Assembly: GCA_902775475.1 (NCBI GenBank)
Contig: CACYME010000004.1
Coordinates: 1 to 64,000, forward strand
Direction: 5' to 3'
Length of the DNA: 64,000 nucleotides
Source: an uncultured Prevotellaceae bacterium
GTDB lineage: Bacteria; Bacteroidota; Bacteroidia; Bacteroidales; Bacteroidaceae
Shown: positions 25,052 through 32,832 of the stretch, piece by piece
Layout of the letters: the number at the start of each line of letters is the position of its first letter
How positions within the stretch are numbered: the first letter of the stretch is position 1
Translations under genes and position numbers: made by a program
Notes under the pieces: model-generated
The model's input: only the letters and a program-made list of their open reading frames with translations
Told to the model about the DNA's origin: nothing
Database searches by the model: none

Positions 25052-26125
25052 TCAGAGATTAAGCTGCTGTTTGACTTCCTCTCTAAGCGTGTAAAGCAGA
25101 CACGCCCCAAAGGCCAGGAAACACATCATCAGCACAAAAACCATTCGTTTGGGCTTCGATGCCTTCTGTGGCACGGCAGCCCCCTCAAGAACTGCGAATG
25201 CCGGCGTTTTTTCCTGCACCTTCGCTTTGGCTGCCAGGAGTTGCGTATTGAGCGTGGTGAAGTTGTTGTACTTCAGCTGCATGTCGTTCTCCAGGTCATT
25301 TCTCTTTGAGCGGTATCTTTCAAGCACAGGCTCCATGTTGGAGTCGGCATAGTCAACATAGCGGCGGCGAGCCTTCTCGTATTCCTCCTTTGCCTCTTCT
25401 GTCAGTTTGCCATAATACTCCGCATCGTTGCGAGCCTTGCTGGTGCGGTAGTCGGTGATGAATGCCTGCAGATGCGCACAGGTAGAATCGGCAATGGTCT
25501 TACAGATGAGTGGATCCTGCGCTTCCGCAGCAACCAGGATGACGCCGGTTTTCTTGTCAGTGTGGATACTGATGGACCTGCGAATGGCATTTGCAATTCT
25601 ATCCTGCTCCCTATTGAGCCTATAGGGGTCGAAAGTGCTTTCTCCCTGACTGGCTCCGAAATCCTTTTCTTTGGGCATGACAGACTTCAGTACATTCCTG
25701 AACCATGTGAAGACTGAAGTCCACCAGGCTTGTTTCTGGTGCTTCTGCAGATAGTCATAATAGGTACAGTCTATTTTGCCATCCACGTCTTTCACTCTAA
25801 CCGTGAAGAGCGAACAGATAAACTTGTTATCATCCGCAAGGTCGGGATATAACAGTGGCGTGATGGCATCATTGGTCTGCATGTTGTTGAGGTCGATGCC
25901 AAAATTGGCGGCGATGCTCCCGATGGCTCCTGCTGGGTCGGCATTGATTTCCGGTGCCAGCATGATGCTGGAGCTATAGGAGCGTGGCACACACAGAATC
26001 AGAATGCACGACAGCACGAACGTGACCGCTACGGTGATAGCAAAAAGTTTTTTATGTTCCTTGATGCGTTGTATAACGAGCTTCGGCGTTATTTCTTGTT
26101 TGTCCATCGTCTTGCCATTTATCAT
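25052..26125 (-). CDS. Wzz-type chain-length determinant protein
   Basis: 357 residues; the ATG at 26107 (MDKQEITPKLVIQRIKEHKK) is an alternative start. There is a membrane helix near residues 28-47, a periplasmic domain with long coiled coils (about 200-310), and a second helix close to the C terminus (RMVFVLMMCFLAFGACLLY) followed by a short cytoplasmic tail. No Walker A/B or tyrosine cluster follows, so this is the kinase-less form. It controls polymer length together with the polymerase and the export protein, encoded 5 nt upstream. Confidence 0.92.
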   Translation of the reverse strand: MINGKTMDKQEITPKLVIQRIKEHKKLFAITVAVTFVLSCILILCVPRSYSSSIMLAPEINADPAGAIGSIAANFGIDLNNMQTNDAITPLLYPDLADDNKFICSLFTVRVKDVDGKIDCTYYDYLQKHQKQAWWTSVFTWFRNVLKSVMPKEKDFGASQGESTFDPYRLNREQDRIANAIRRSISIHTDKKTGVILVAAEAQDPLICKTIADSTCAHLQAFITDYRTSKARNDAEYYGKLTEEAKEEYEKARRRYVDYADSNMEPVLERYRSKRNDLENDMQLKYNNFTTLNTQLLAAKAKVQEKTPAFAVLEGAAVPQKASKPKRMVFVLMMCFLAFGACLLYTLREEVKQQLNL

Positions 26126-26130
26126 TTTAG

Positions 26131-28659
26131 TTACTTCAGGATGTTAGCAATTGTGGCAATCATCGTGGCCACCGAAGCAATGCCAGAACCCAGTGCGACA
26201 ATCTCGGTCGTGCTCATGCGGCGCCCCTGCTGCTTGGTGGGCACCACGATTTCGCAGCCTGGCAAAGGCTTATGCCGTCTGCCAGCCTTGGCCACCGTAC
26301 CGTTCATATAGATAATGTAGGTCTGGCGCTTGCGGGCATTCTCACCGAATCCACCTGCCTGGTTGATATAATACTTCAGGCTCTCACCGTCCACATAGCT
26401 CGTGGTGTTGGGGTACATCACCTCGCCGTTGATTTTCACCGTACTGCTGTATTCCGGAACGATGAGGCGGTCGCCTTCGCGCAGCTCGATGTCAGCCTCG
26501 CTGCCAGGGTCGGCCAGCGCCTTGTCCAGCTGTATACCTACGGGGTAGGTGGCACCCAGGTCGAGTTTGCTGATGTCGATGGAGTCCTTGCCTCCAGAGC
26601 GCTTGGCAGCGCTGCGCAGTGCTTCCTGGCGGGCCATCTCTTCGCTGGTGCGCTGACGGATGAGACGGGCACCGGCAGCATAGGCAGTCTTTGACAGACC
26701 GCCAGCCTTCTTGATGATTTCGCTCAGACGCTCGCTCTTCTTCGTCAGCGTGTAGGTGCCCTCAAAGAGTACTTCACCCTCCACGAAGACGTTCTGCTGA
26801 GGCGAGTAGCCCGGACTCTTACGCACATACACCTCGTCGAAGGGCTCCAGATGGAATGCCTCGGTGCCGTCGACAACGAATCCGTCCTTGATGGCAAAGC
26901 TGTAGTAGCGTGCCAGCGTGTCTTGGGAGGCCGTGGCGTAGGGGTTAGAGATGCGTCGCGCCACGTCGACCTTCACCATCGAGGCAGCGTCGGTCAGTCC
27001 GCCAGCTTGCAGGATGAAGTCTTCCAGCGTCTCGTTGTCGGCATACTTATAGATGCCGGGGAACTGCACCTCGCCGTGGATGGTCAGCGTGGGCATTTCG
27101 ATGGTCTCCTTGCGGCTGGGCACCCAGAGCACGTCCTCGTTGCGCAGGGGCACGTCGGGCACCGTGCCGTCCATGATTCCCTTGATGTCTACCGACAGCA
27201 CTTCCAGCGTGCGGTTGGCCTTCATGCGGTGCATCACGCCACGTGTGGTGAAGGCTTCCTCCGTCAGTCCGTCGGCGGCCTCGATGAGCGAGCGCACGGT
27301 GGTGATGTTGCCGCCAATCTCGTATTGTCCGCTATGGAACACGGCGCCCTTGATTTCGGCCATGTTCTGGTAGCGCGCTACGATGGAGTCTACCCAGATG
27401 GAGTCGCCGTCGGCCATGTGGAAGGTGGTGAAGTCGAACTCGCCCACGGTGTGTACCGAATAGAGTGCCCCCGATTTCCTGGTCACGCGTACTGACTTCT
27501 TAAAGGCATCGCCAGTGAAGCCTCCGGCATATTTCAGCAGGGCCGACAGGCTCTCGCCCGTCTTCATCTCGTAGAACATGGGGCGCTTGACGCGACCCGT
27601 GGCGTTCACCAGACAGTCGTAGGACCCAACGATGATGACATCATTGTCTGTCAGCTTCACGTTGCCCGTAGCCTTGCCGTTCAGAATGTAGTCGTAGACG
27701 TCGACGGTCGATATTTCACGGTTGTTGCGATAGACCTTGATGTTTCGCAGCGTGCCGATATCGTTGATGCCGCCAGCCATGTAGAGGGCGTTGAACACGG
27801 TGGAGAAGGCCGACAGCGTGTAGGTGCCGGGGTAGTTCACCTCGCCCATCACGTTGACGAGGATGGTTCGCGTCTGCCCCACGGAGAGACGAATCTGGCT
27901 GTCGGCGAAGCGTGCACCCACTTGCGAGCGCAGCCGTGCGTTGGCCTGGTCGACGGTGAGTCCGCTCAGCTGCACGGGGCCCACGCCGTCGATGGTCACG
28001 TAGCCGTCGGGGGTGACGGTGGCATCGATGCTCATTTGCGAGGCACCATAGATTTCGATGGTCACGGCGTCGCCTGGCCCCAGACGGTAGTCAGCTGGCG
28101 TGGCAATGTTCATGTTTGGCTCAAAGCTCAGCGCCTCGTTGTTGAAGATGTCGTGTCCGTAGATTTTGTTCTTCTCTGCCTTCTGCTGCTCCAGCAGCTG
28201 TTCCAGCAGAGCGATGGAGTCGACAGGCATGATGCCACCCAGCTCGGCCTGCATCTGCAGCAGGTCGGGGTTGGTCTCGTCGTAGACAGGCTGACCGTTC
28301 ACGCCCTGGCGCACCTGAAGACTACCCTGGCCTGCCGGGCGTCGCTGCTGCCCGTTGTTCTTGCGCAGGCGGTTCTCGGCCTTGTTGATGGTCTCGTCGG
28401 CCACCGTGCCCAGGCCCGTCTGGCGCAGCTGGCGGTCATATTTGCGCTTGATGCGTTGCAGCTGCTCCATGTCAACACCGCGCTGCATCAGTTTCACGGC
28501 AATTTCCTGCTGCGAGGTACCCTTCTCGTTCTCCTCCATGATGTAGGTAATGATTTGCTGCTCTGTCATGGTAGACTGGGCCACGGCCCCTGCCGCGCCG
28601 AGCAGCAGGAAAAGCAGAAGTGGCAGTAGACGTCTTTTCATACGTATGTTATGCTTCAT
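26131..28659 (-). CDS. SLBB-repeat polysaccharide export outer-membrane protein
   Basis: 842 residues, about twice the length of Wza. A signal peptide (LLPLLLFLLLGAAGAVAQ), a helical N-terminal region and the Poly_export domain (RLGPGDAVTIEIYG, TVTPDGYVTIDGVGPV) come first. Then I count six SLBB-like repeats opening at VNVMGEVNYPGTY, VNATGRVKRPMFY, AEIKGAVFHSGQY, TIHGEVQFPGIY, VFVEGEVLFEGTY and VKINGEVMYPNTT. There is a short C-terminal hydrophobic tail (VALGSGIASVATMIATIANIL). It forms the export channel for the polymer and is the first gene of the operon, with its own -7 box. No lipobox is seen. Confidence 0.93.
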   Translation of the reverse strand: MKHNIRMKRRLLPLLLFLLLGAAGAVAQSTMTEQQIITYIMEENEKGTSQQEIAVKLMQRGVDMEQLQRIKRKYDRQLRQTGLGTVADETINKAENRLRKNNGQQRRPAGQGSLQVRQGVNGQPVYDETNPDLLQMQAELGGIMPVDSIALLEQLLEQQKAEKNKIYGHDIFNNEALSFEPNMNIATPADYRLGPGDAVTIEIYGASQMSIDATVTPDGYVTIDGVGPVQLSGLTVDQANARLRSQVGARFADSQIRLSVGQTRTILVNVMGEVNYPGTYTLSAFSTVFNALYMAGGINDIGTLRNIKVYRNNREISTVDVYDYILNGKATGNVKLTDNDVIIVGSYDCLVNATGRVKRPMFYEMKTGESLSALLKYAGGFTGDAFKKSVRVTRKSGALYSVHTVGEFDFTTFHMADGDSIWVDSIVARYQNMAEIKGAVFHSGQYEIGGNITTVRSLIEAADGLTEEAFTTRGVMHRMKANRTLEVLSVDIKGIMDGTVPDVPLRNEDVLWVPSRKETIEMPTLTIHGEVQFPGIYKYADNETLEDFILQAGGLTDAASMVKVDVARRISNPYATASQDTLARYYSFAIKDGFVVDGTEAFHLEPFDEVYVRKSPGYSPQQNVFVEGEVLFEGTYTLTKKSERLSEIIKKAGGLSKTAYAAGARLIRQRTSEEMARQEALRSAAKRSGGKDSIDISKLDLGATYPVGIQLDKALADPGSEADIELREGDRLIVPEYSSTVKINGEVMYPNTTSYVDGESLKYYINQAGGFGENARKRQTYIIYMNGTVAKAGRRHKPLPGCEIVVPTKQQGRRMSTTEIVALGSGIASVATMIATIANILK

Positions 28660-28709
28660 TTATTATATACTATAAACTCAAAAAAGCGCAAAATATTGCA
28701 AAGATGCTG

Positions 28710-28717
28710 CAAAGGTA
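28710..28717 (-). promoter_or_regulatory. -7 box of the polysaccharide operon
   Basis: Leftward TACCTTTG about 50 nt before the export-protein ATG. No exact -33 TTTG sits at 19-21 nt. This region is shared back to back with the ssrA promoter. Confidence 0.55.
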
Positions 28718-28738
28718 CGAAAAAAGTTTTGTTTTTTC

Positions 28739-28769
28739 TTTGTAGGAGCGAAAAAAGTTGCTACCTTTG
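28739..28769 (+). promoter_or_regulatory. promoter of ssrA
   Basis: TTTG (28739-28742) and TACCTTTG (28762-28769) with 19-nt spacing, about 37 nt before the mature tmRNA 5' end. Confidence 0.85.
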
Positions 28770-28806
28770 CACCGCATTACCTGACGCATCGCGTTCAAGC
28801 ACTTCT

Positions 28807-29204
28807 GGGGTTGACTGGATTTGACGGCGAGATGAGATGGTGTGTAAGCACGCGGAGCTGGGCGATGGGAGGCTCCTTAATCTCTTCTGTCGGAAAATTA
28901 ATTGGCAACAACGAGTATGCTCTCGCTGCTTAATCGAAGTAAAGTAGATTACGAGCTTAATTCCACTACAAGGTAGAGGAACGAGACGTCGCCCCAAGGA
29001 TGTGGTTCCGAATCTGAGGAACAGGCGGCGCAGGAAAATCGGAAATAGTTGCGGCTGGCTCCGCTGTCGCGATGAAGCTTCAGGAGATAAGGGTGCAGTT
29101 GGTGGCTCAGGTCTTGCTGCATCACGAAAACGAAGGCTGAGATAAGCGTGTAGAAAGCACATGGTTTCCTCGTGCGGACGAGGGTTCGACTCCCTCCAGC
29201 TCCA
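28807..29204 (+). ncRNA. ssrA: transfer-messenger RNA
   Basis: Rescues stalled ribosomes and tags the nascent peptide for degradation. The 5' end GGGGTTGACTGGATTTGACG and the 3' end with the T-arm GGTTCGACTCCCTCCAGCTCC pair into the acceptor stem. The reading frame at 28904-28933 encodes GNNEYALAA and a TAA stop, the Bacteroidales type of tag. The 3' CCA is not encoded (the sequence after the discriminator A is CTT) and must be added. Length is about 398 nt. Confidence 0.97.
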
Positions 29205-29244
29205 CTTACGTTTCGCAGCAGGAACTCTCACCCTCGTGAGGGTT

Positions 29245-29445
29245 CTTTCGGCTTTCGACTCAGCCATGCGCAGCCTGATTGTTGCCATCTACGAACTGGG
29301 TGTACAGGAGATTATGGTTGTCGCCCATTCCCATTGCGGAGCCTGTCACATGAGCTTCGACCATTTCCACCACGAAATGATAGAAGGGGCGTGACAGAAG
29401 AGACGCTCGACACCATCTAGAAATGTGGCATCGACCGATGAAGAG
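29245..29445 (+). pseudogene. remnant of a beta-carbonic anhydrase gene
   Basis: A short stretch translates as MRSLIVAIYELGVQEIMVVAHSHCGACHM, matching the core of beta-carbonic anhydrases (the GHxxCG zinc region, here AHSHCG). A TGA then closes the frame; the similarity resumes in another frame as GVTEETLDTI, interrupted by TAG, then KCGID. So there is at least one frameshift and one nonsense change. The 5' and 3' parts of the gene are missing. It begins about 40 nt after ssrA and runs into the start of the acetyltransferase gene. Confidence 0.75.
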
Positions 29446-29950
29446 GACTATAAGAGAAGCGAGACCAGATGACATGGCCGATATCATGAAGGTCATGGAT
29501 GCCGCAAGGCGTATCATGCGGCAGTCTGGGAACATGCACCAGTGGGGAGATGGCTATCCGTCGGAGGCTGTTATCGCTGCAGACATGGAGAAACACGGTG
29601 GATTCGTGGTTGAGGATGGCTGTAAGATTGTCGGCTACTTCGCCTTCCTGCCATCCCCGGAACCCACTTATGCCAGGATTGACGGAGGTGAATGGGTTGA
29701 CGACGTGCGCCCTTATCATGTAGTCCACAGGATCGCCAGTTTTCCCGATGCCCATGGAATCTTCAGCAGCATCATGGACTACTGTTTTTCACATGAGCCA
29801 AACATTCGCATTGACACCCATCACGACAATGCCATCATGCAGCATGTCATTGCCAGGCTTGGCTTTGCCTATTGCGGCATCATCTATCTCTCGAATGGCG
29901 ACGAACGATTAGCCTATCAGTTGGTTAAGGCCGTCGAGAGGAAGTCCTAA
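29438..29950 (+). CDS. GNAT family N-acetyltransferase
   Basis: 170 residues from the ATG at 29438 (MKRTIREARPDDMADIMKVM), a common GNAT opening. The acetyl-CoA-binding region is poorly conserved: HRIASFPDAHGIFSSIMDYC lies in place of the usual R-x-x-G-x-G/A, followed by IRIDTHHDNAIMQHVIARLGFAYCGIIYL, a typical motif B. The substrate is unknown. It stands alone after the carbonic anhydrase remnant. Confidence 0.88.
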   Translation: MKRTIREARPDDMADIMKVMDAARRIMRQSGNMHQWGDGYPSEAVIAADMEKHGGFVVEDGCKIVGYFAFLPSPEPTYARIDGGEWVDDVRPYHVVHRIASFPDAHGIFSSIMDYCFSHEPNIRIDTHHDNAIMQHVIARLGFAYCGIIYLSNGDERLAYQLVKAVERKS

Positions 29951-29985
29951 ACCATTATCCAGAACGGCCTAACTTCGTCTATCAG

Positions 29986-30111
29986 CTAATCGTTTATATA
30001 GTTCTTTGTACTCATATCATAATACAGGGCTTCCAGCTCTTGCAAAGTCAGCCTTTCCACGGAATGTTCTATAGTTTTAATAAAAACAGATGGTATAAAC
30101 TGTTTTTGCAT
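29986..30111 (-). CDS. possible 41-residue protein
   Basis: ATG at 30111, stop TAG at 29986-29988. The translation, MQKQFIPSVFIKTIEHSVER and on to YYDMSTKNYIND, is helical with plausible composition and no rare features, so it may be a small gene or the start of a lost one. No promoter or homologue is recognised. The 29951-30403 gap otherwise holds only a GC-rich hairpin at 30311-30352. Confidence 0.35.
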   Translation of the reverse strand: MQKQFIPSVFIKTIEHSVERLTLQELEALYYDMSTKNYIND

Positions 30112-30310
30112 GGTTACTTAAATGAACACTTTAGGAATAAATAGTGACTTTTGTAAAAGCCGTTGCGATAGGCCTTGGAGCTTGCTGGCAAGGAAGAATG
30201 GGGGATAGAACGGTTCGCCCTTGTTGAAAAAGGGTGGGGGACGGGGAAAAAAGTGGCGAAAAAGAGGGATAAGGCGATGCCTACGAGGGAAAAAGGCGGC
30301 ACTTTTGTTA

Positions 30311-30352
30311 TTGGCAGCGGGCGGGTACGATATTGGCAGCGCCCGCTGCCAA
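30311..30352. repeat. GC-rich hairpin downstream of the HU-like gene
   Basis: A perfect 13-bp inverted repeat, TTGGCAGCGGGCG against CGCCCGCTGCCAA, with a 16-nt loop, inside a block of related half-sites (TTGGCGGCGGGCGGG at 30355-30369 and GGCAGCG further on). No T-run follows directly in either direction, so it is at best a weak or Rho-assisted terminator. Confidence 0.6.
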
Positions 30353-30403
30353 TATTGGCGGCGGGCGGGAAAAAGAATGGCAGCGTGCGCTGACTTCCTG
30401 CTT

Positions 30404-31039
30404 TTATTCCTTGGGAGCGTCCTGGAGCAAGGCGTAATGCAGGGTGCGGCCCTCACGATAGCGGTGCAGACGGGGGTGGTCGCCTTCGCAGAGACTGTCG
30501 AGATAGGCCTGGGCCGACTTGCGCTTCAGGTGGCTGAAAAACATGAAAGTCTTGATGGTGATGTAGCCGTGGCGAGCACTTCGGCGCAGGGCCTCGTCCA
30601 TAGCGTCGGGGTCGTGCGTCTGGCTGCTGCCCACGCTGCCCTGCTGCAGGCGGAAGCCATCGCCGCTGCAGTCGGCATTCTTGACGAACTGCTTGGAGGG
30701 AATGAACTCTATCCCGCCGTACATGATGTCGCGCCCCGTCACTCTCTCCGGGTCGGTGTGGTCGCCAAGCAGCTTCAGCTTGGGGGCCAGCGAACCGAAG
30801 GGCGTCTCTACGCGATAGCCCTTGCGCAGCCACATGGTGGCCACGTCGCTGAAGAGGTCGAAGAGCAGTTTGATTTCGCCCTTGCTGGTATGACGATACT
30901 TGGCGCAGAAGTCGTCGATATCGTCAAGGTCGTACTTGCGCTCTATGACGGGCAGTGCATAGAGCAGTGGCTTGCCGTCGTCGCCCTTCGTGGGGCGCGG
31001 ATGCAGCTCAAAAAGAATTCCGTCGGTCTTACGTGGCAT
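30404..31039 (-). CDS. HU-like DNA-binding protein
   Basis: 211 residues. The N-terminal ~125 residues resemble the HU-HIG type of Bacteroidota HU proteins (the helix around SKGEIKLLFDLFSDVATMWLRKGYRVETPFGSLAPKLKL, then the IEFIPSKQF strand). The C-terminal part (ARHGYITIKTFMFFSHLKRKSAQAYLDSL) looks like a small winged-helix or helical extension. Probably a nucleoid-associated or regulatory DNA-binding protein; its targets are unknown. It ends close to the start of the intergenic GC hairpin. Confidence 0.8.
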   Translation of the reverse strand: MPRKTDGILFELHPRPTKGDDGKPLLYALPVIERKYDLDDIDDFCAKYRHTSKGEIKLLFDLFSDVATMWLRKGYRVETPFGSLAPKLKLLGDHTDPERVTGRDIMYGGIEFIPSKQFVKNADCSGDGFRLQQGSVGSSQTHDPDAMDEALRRSARHGYITIKTFMFFSHLKRKSAQAYLDSLCEGDHPRLHRYREGRTLHYALLQDAPKE

Positions 31040-31057
31040 AGTGGTTTCTCTGTTTTA

Positions 31058-31657
31058 CTATTTGTCCTGCTCCTTCTTCCAGGCATTTACCACCTCGCCG
31101 ATATACATTGAGTGAACGCCGGCGGGGAAGTTGGCATACATGTTCCTGGGAACGTCGCTCTTGAAGTACTGGGCGTCGAAGGGTGCTGCGTACATGATTT
31201 TGCATTCTATCACCATCTCGGCCTCGGTGTAGTAGGGCGTTCCGTTGGCGGTGTAGGCCGTGTGGAGCCCTAAGGCGGCCGCCTTGTCCTCGTTGCGCCC
31301 GCTCTTCGTTCCCATGTATCTGAGAACGTTGCCGTGCTCCACGCCGAAGGCCATCACCGTGAAGTAGTCGGCCTGGTCCATAAACTCCTTCGTGTAGCGC
31401 TTCTCGGCCACGTAGACCGTCAGGGCCGTGCGTCCCCACAGGGTGCCGATGCCGCCCCAGCCAATCGTCATGGCATTGCTCTTCTCCCTGTTGCCGGCGG
31501 CTAACAGCTCGGCATCGTGGAACCATTGGAAGCCATTCTCCGTGAAGTCCTTCCTGACGTCAATTTTCTTAAACCCAGACTCTTCCTGAGCCATTGCGGG
31601 AGCAGTGACCATCGCCAAAATGGCCAGTAGTGCTGTGATTAATTGTACTTTCTTCAT
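31058..31657 (-). CDS. exported flavin-reductase-like protein
   Basis: 199 residues from the ATG at 31657 (MKKVQLITALLAILAMVTAP). A signal peptide ends near AMA-QEE. The mature part matches the flavin-reductase split-barrel pattern: LLAAGNREKSNAMTIGWGGIGTLWGR, VYVAEKRYTKEFMDQADYFTVMAFG, LGLHTAYTANGTPYYTEAEMVIECKIMY. Family members bind FMN, but a secreted form is unusual because the enzyme would need reduced nicotinamide or another donor outside the cytoplasm. The role is unknown. It is encoded 18 nt upstream of the HU-like gene. Confidence 0.8.
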   Translation of the reverse strand: MKKVQLITALLAILAMVTAPAMAQEESGFKKIDVRKDFTENGFQWFHDAELLAAGNREKSNAMTIGWGGIGTLWGRTALTVYVAEKRYTKEFMDQADYFTVMAFGVEHGNVLRYMGTKSGRNEDKAAALGLHTAYTANGTPYYTEAEMVIECKIMYAAPFDAQYFKSDVPRNMYANFPAGVHSMYIGEVVNAWKKEQDK

Positions 31658-31679
31658 AAACATTCCTAAATTTGTGCTG

Positions 31680-31687
31680 CAAATTTA
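31680..31687 (-). promoter_or_regulatory. -7 box of the flavin-reductase-like gene
   Basis: Leftward TAAATTTG, 23 nt before the ATG at 31657. No correctly spaced -33 box is seen. Confidence 0.45.
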
Positions 31688-31709
31688 CGGAAAATCAGGC
31701 AAAAATGAG

Positions 31710-31717
31710 TAACTTTG
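31710..31717 (+). promoter_or_regulatory. -7 box of pfkA
   Basis: TAACTTTG, giving a leader of about 85 nt before the ATG at 31805. There is no TTTG at the -33 position. Confidence 0.5.
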
Positions 31718-31804
31718 CATGAGAAAAAATTAATTAATCGATGAACGGACATAATAAACGACACAGAAAAGCAGTTGTAATTATAAATAACAATATTTAT
31801 ATAT

Positions 31805-32782
31805 ATGGGAAAGATTAAGACTATCGGTATTCTGACGTCGGGTGGCGATGCTCCCGGCATGAACGCAGCCATCCGCGCCGTGACGCGCGCCGGCATCTAC
31901 AATGGTTTCAACATCAAGGGTATCTACCGTGGCTACGACGGTCTTATCAAAGGCGAGGTGCAGCAGTTTACCACCGAGAACGTCAGCGGCATCATCACCC
32001 GTGGCGGCACCATCCTGAAGACAGCGCGCTCGAAGGAGTTTATGACGGCCGAAGGGATGCAGAAAGCCTACGAGACATGCCAGAAAGAAGAAATTGATGC
32101 CCTTGTAGTCATCGGCGGCAATGGCTCGCTCACCGGTGCCCGCAATTTCGGCATGGAGTTCGACTTCCCCGTTATCGGCCTGCCCGGCACCATCGACAAC
32201 GACCTCTACGGCACCGACTCCACCATCGGCTACGACACGACGATGAACACGATTATGGAGTGCGTGGACCGCATCCGCGACACCGCCAACTCGCATGAGC
32301 GCATCTTCTTTGTCGAGGTGATGGGCCGCGACGCCGGCTTCCTGGCTCAGAACTCGGCCATCGCCTGCGGTGCCGAGGCCGCCATCATCCCAGAGGACAT
32401 GACCGACGTGGACCAGCTGGCACAGTTCATGGGCCGTGGCATACGCAAGTCGAAGAAGTCGTGCATCGTCATCGTCTCCGAGAGTCCGAAGTGCGGCGCC
32501 CTTTACTATGCTGACCGCGTAAAGAAGGAGTTTCCCGAGTTCGACGTGCGCGTCTCCATCCTCGGCCACCTGCAGCGCGGCGGCTCTCCCTCGGCCCACG
32601 ACCGCATCCTCGCAAGCCGTACTGGCGTGGGGGCCATCGAGGCCATCCGTCAGGGACAGCGCAACGTCATGGTCGGCGTGCGCAACAACGAGATTGTCTA
32701 CGTGCCCTTCTCCGAGTGCATCCGCACGGACAAGCCCTTTGACAAGAAGCTCATCAAGGTACTCGACGAGCTAAGCATTTAA
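31805..32782 (+). CDS. pfkA: ATP-dependent 6-phosphofructokinase
   Basis: 325 residues. PfkA signatures: [20 protein letters not shown] at the N terminus, IYRGYDGLI, the active-site [29 protein letters not shown] and [14 protein letters not shown]. It phosphorylates fructose 6-phosphate in glycolysis. The GGDAPGMN motif, with a Gly at the ATP-binding position, favours the ATP-dependent form over the PPi-dependent one. Monocistronic, with about 50 nt to the next gene. Confidence 0.97.
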   Translation: MGKIKTIGILTSGGDAPGMNAAIRAVTRAGIYNGFNIKGIYRGYDGLIKGEVQQFTTENVSGIITRGGTILKTARSKEFMTAEGMQKAYETCQKEEIDALVVIGGNGSLTGARNFGMEFDFPVIGLPGTIDNDLYGTDSTIGYDTTMNTIMECVDRIRDTANSHERIFFVEVMGRDAGFLAQNSAIACGAEAAIIPEDMTDVDQLAQFMGRGIRKSKKSCIVIVSESPKCGALYYADRVKKEFPEFDVRVSILGHLQRGGSPSAHDRILASRTGVGAIEAIRQGQRNVMVGVRNNEIVYVPFSECIRTDKPFDKKLIKVLDELSI

Positions 32783-32832
32783 GCGCTTGCCAACATGAGG
32801 AACAGTGATGCCGTCATCCTTAATCATGAGCT

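Noticed and set aside
29205-29240. Terminator after ssrA (ACCCTCGTGAGGGT)
   Set aside because: Only a 5-bp stem with no T-run directly after it; not convincing.
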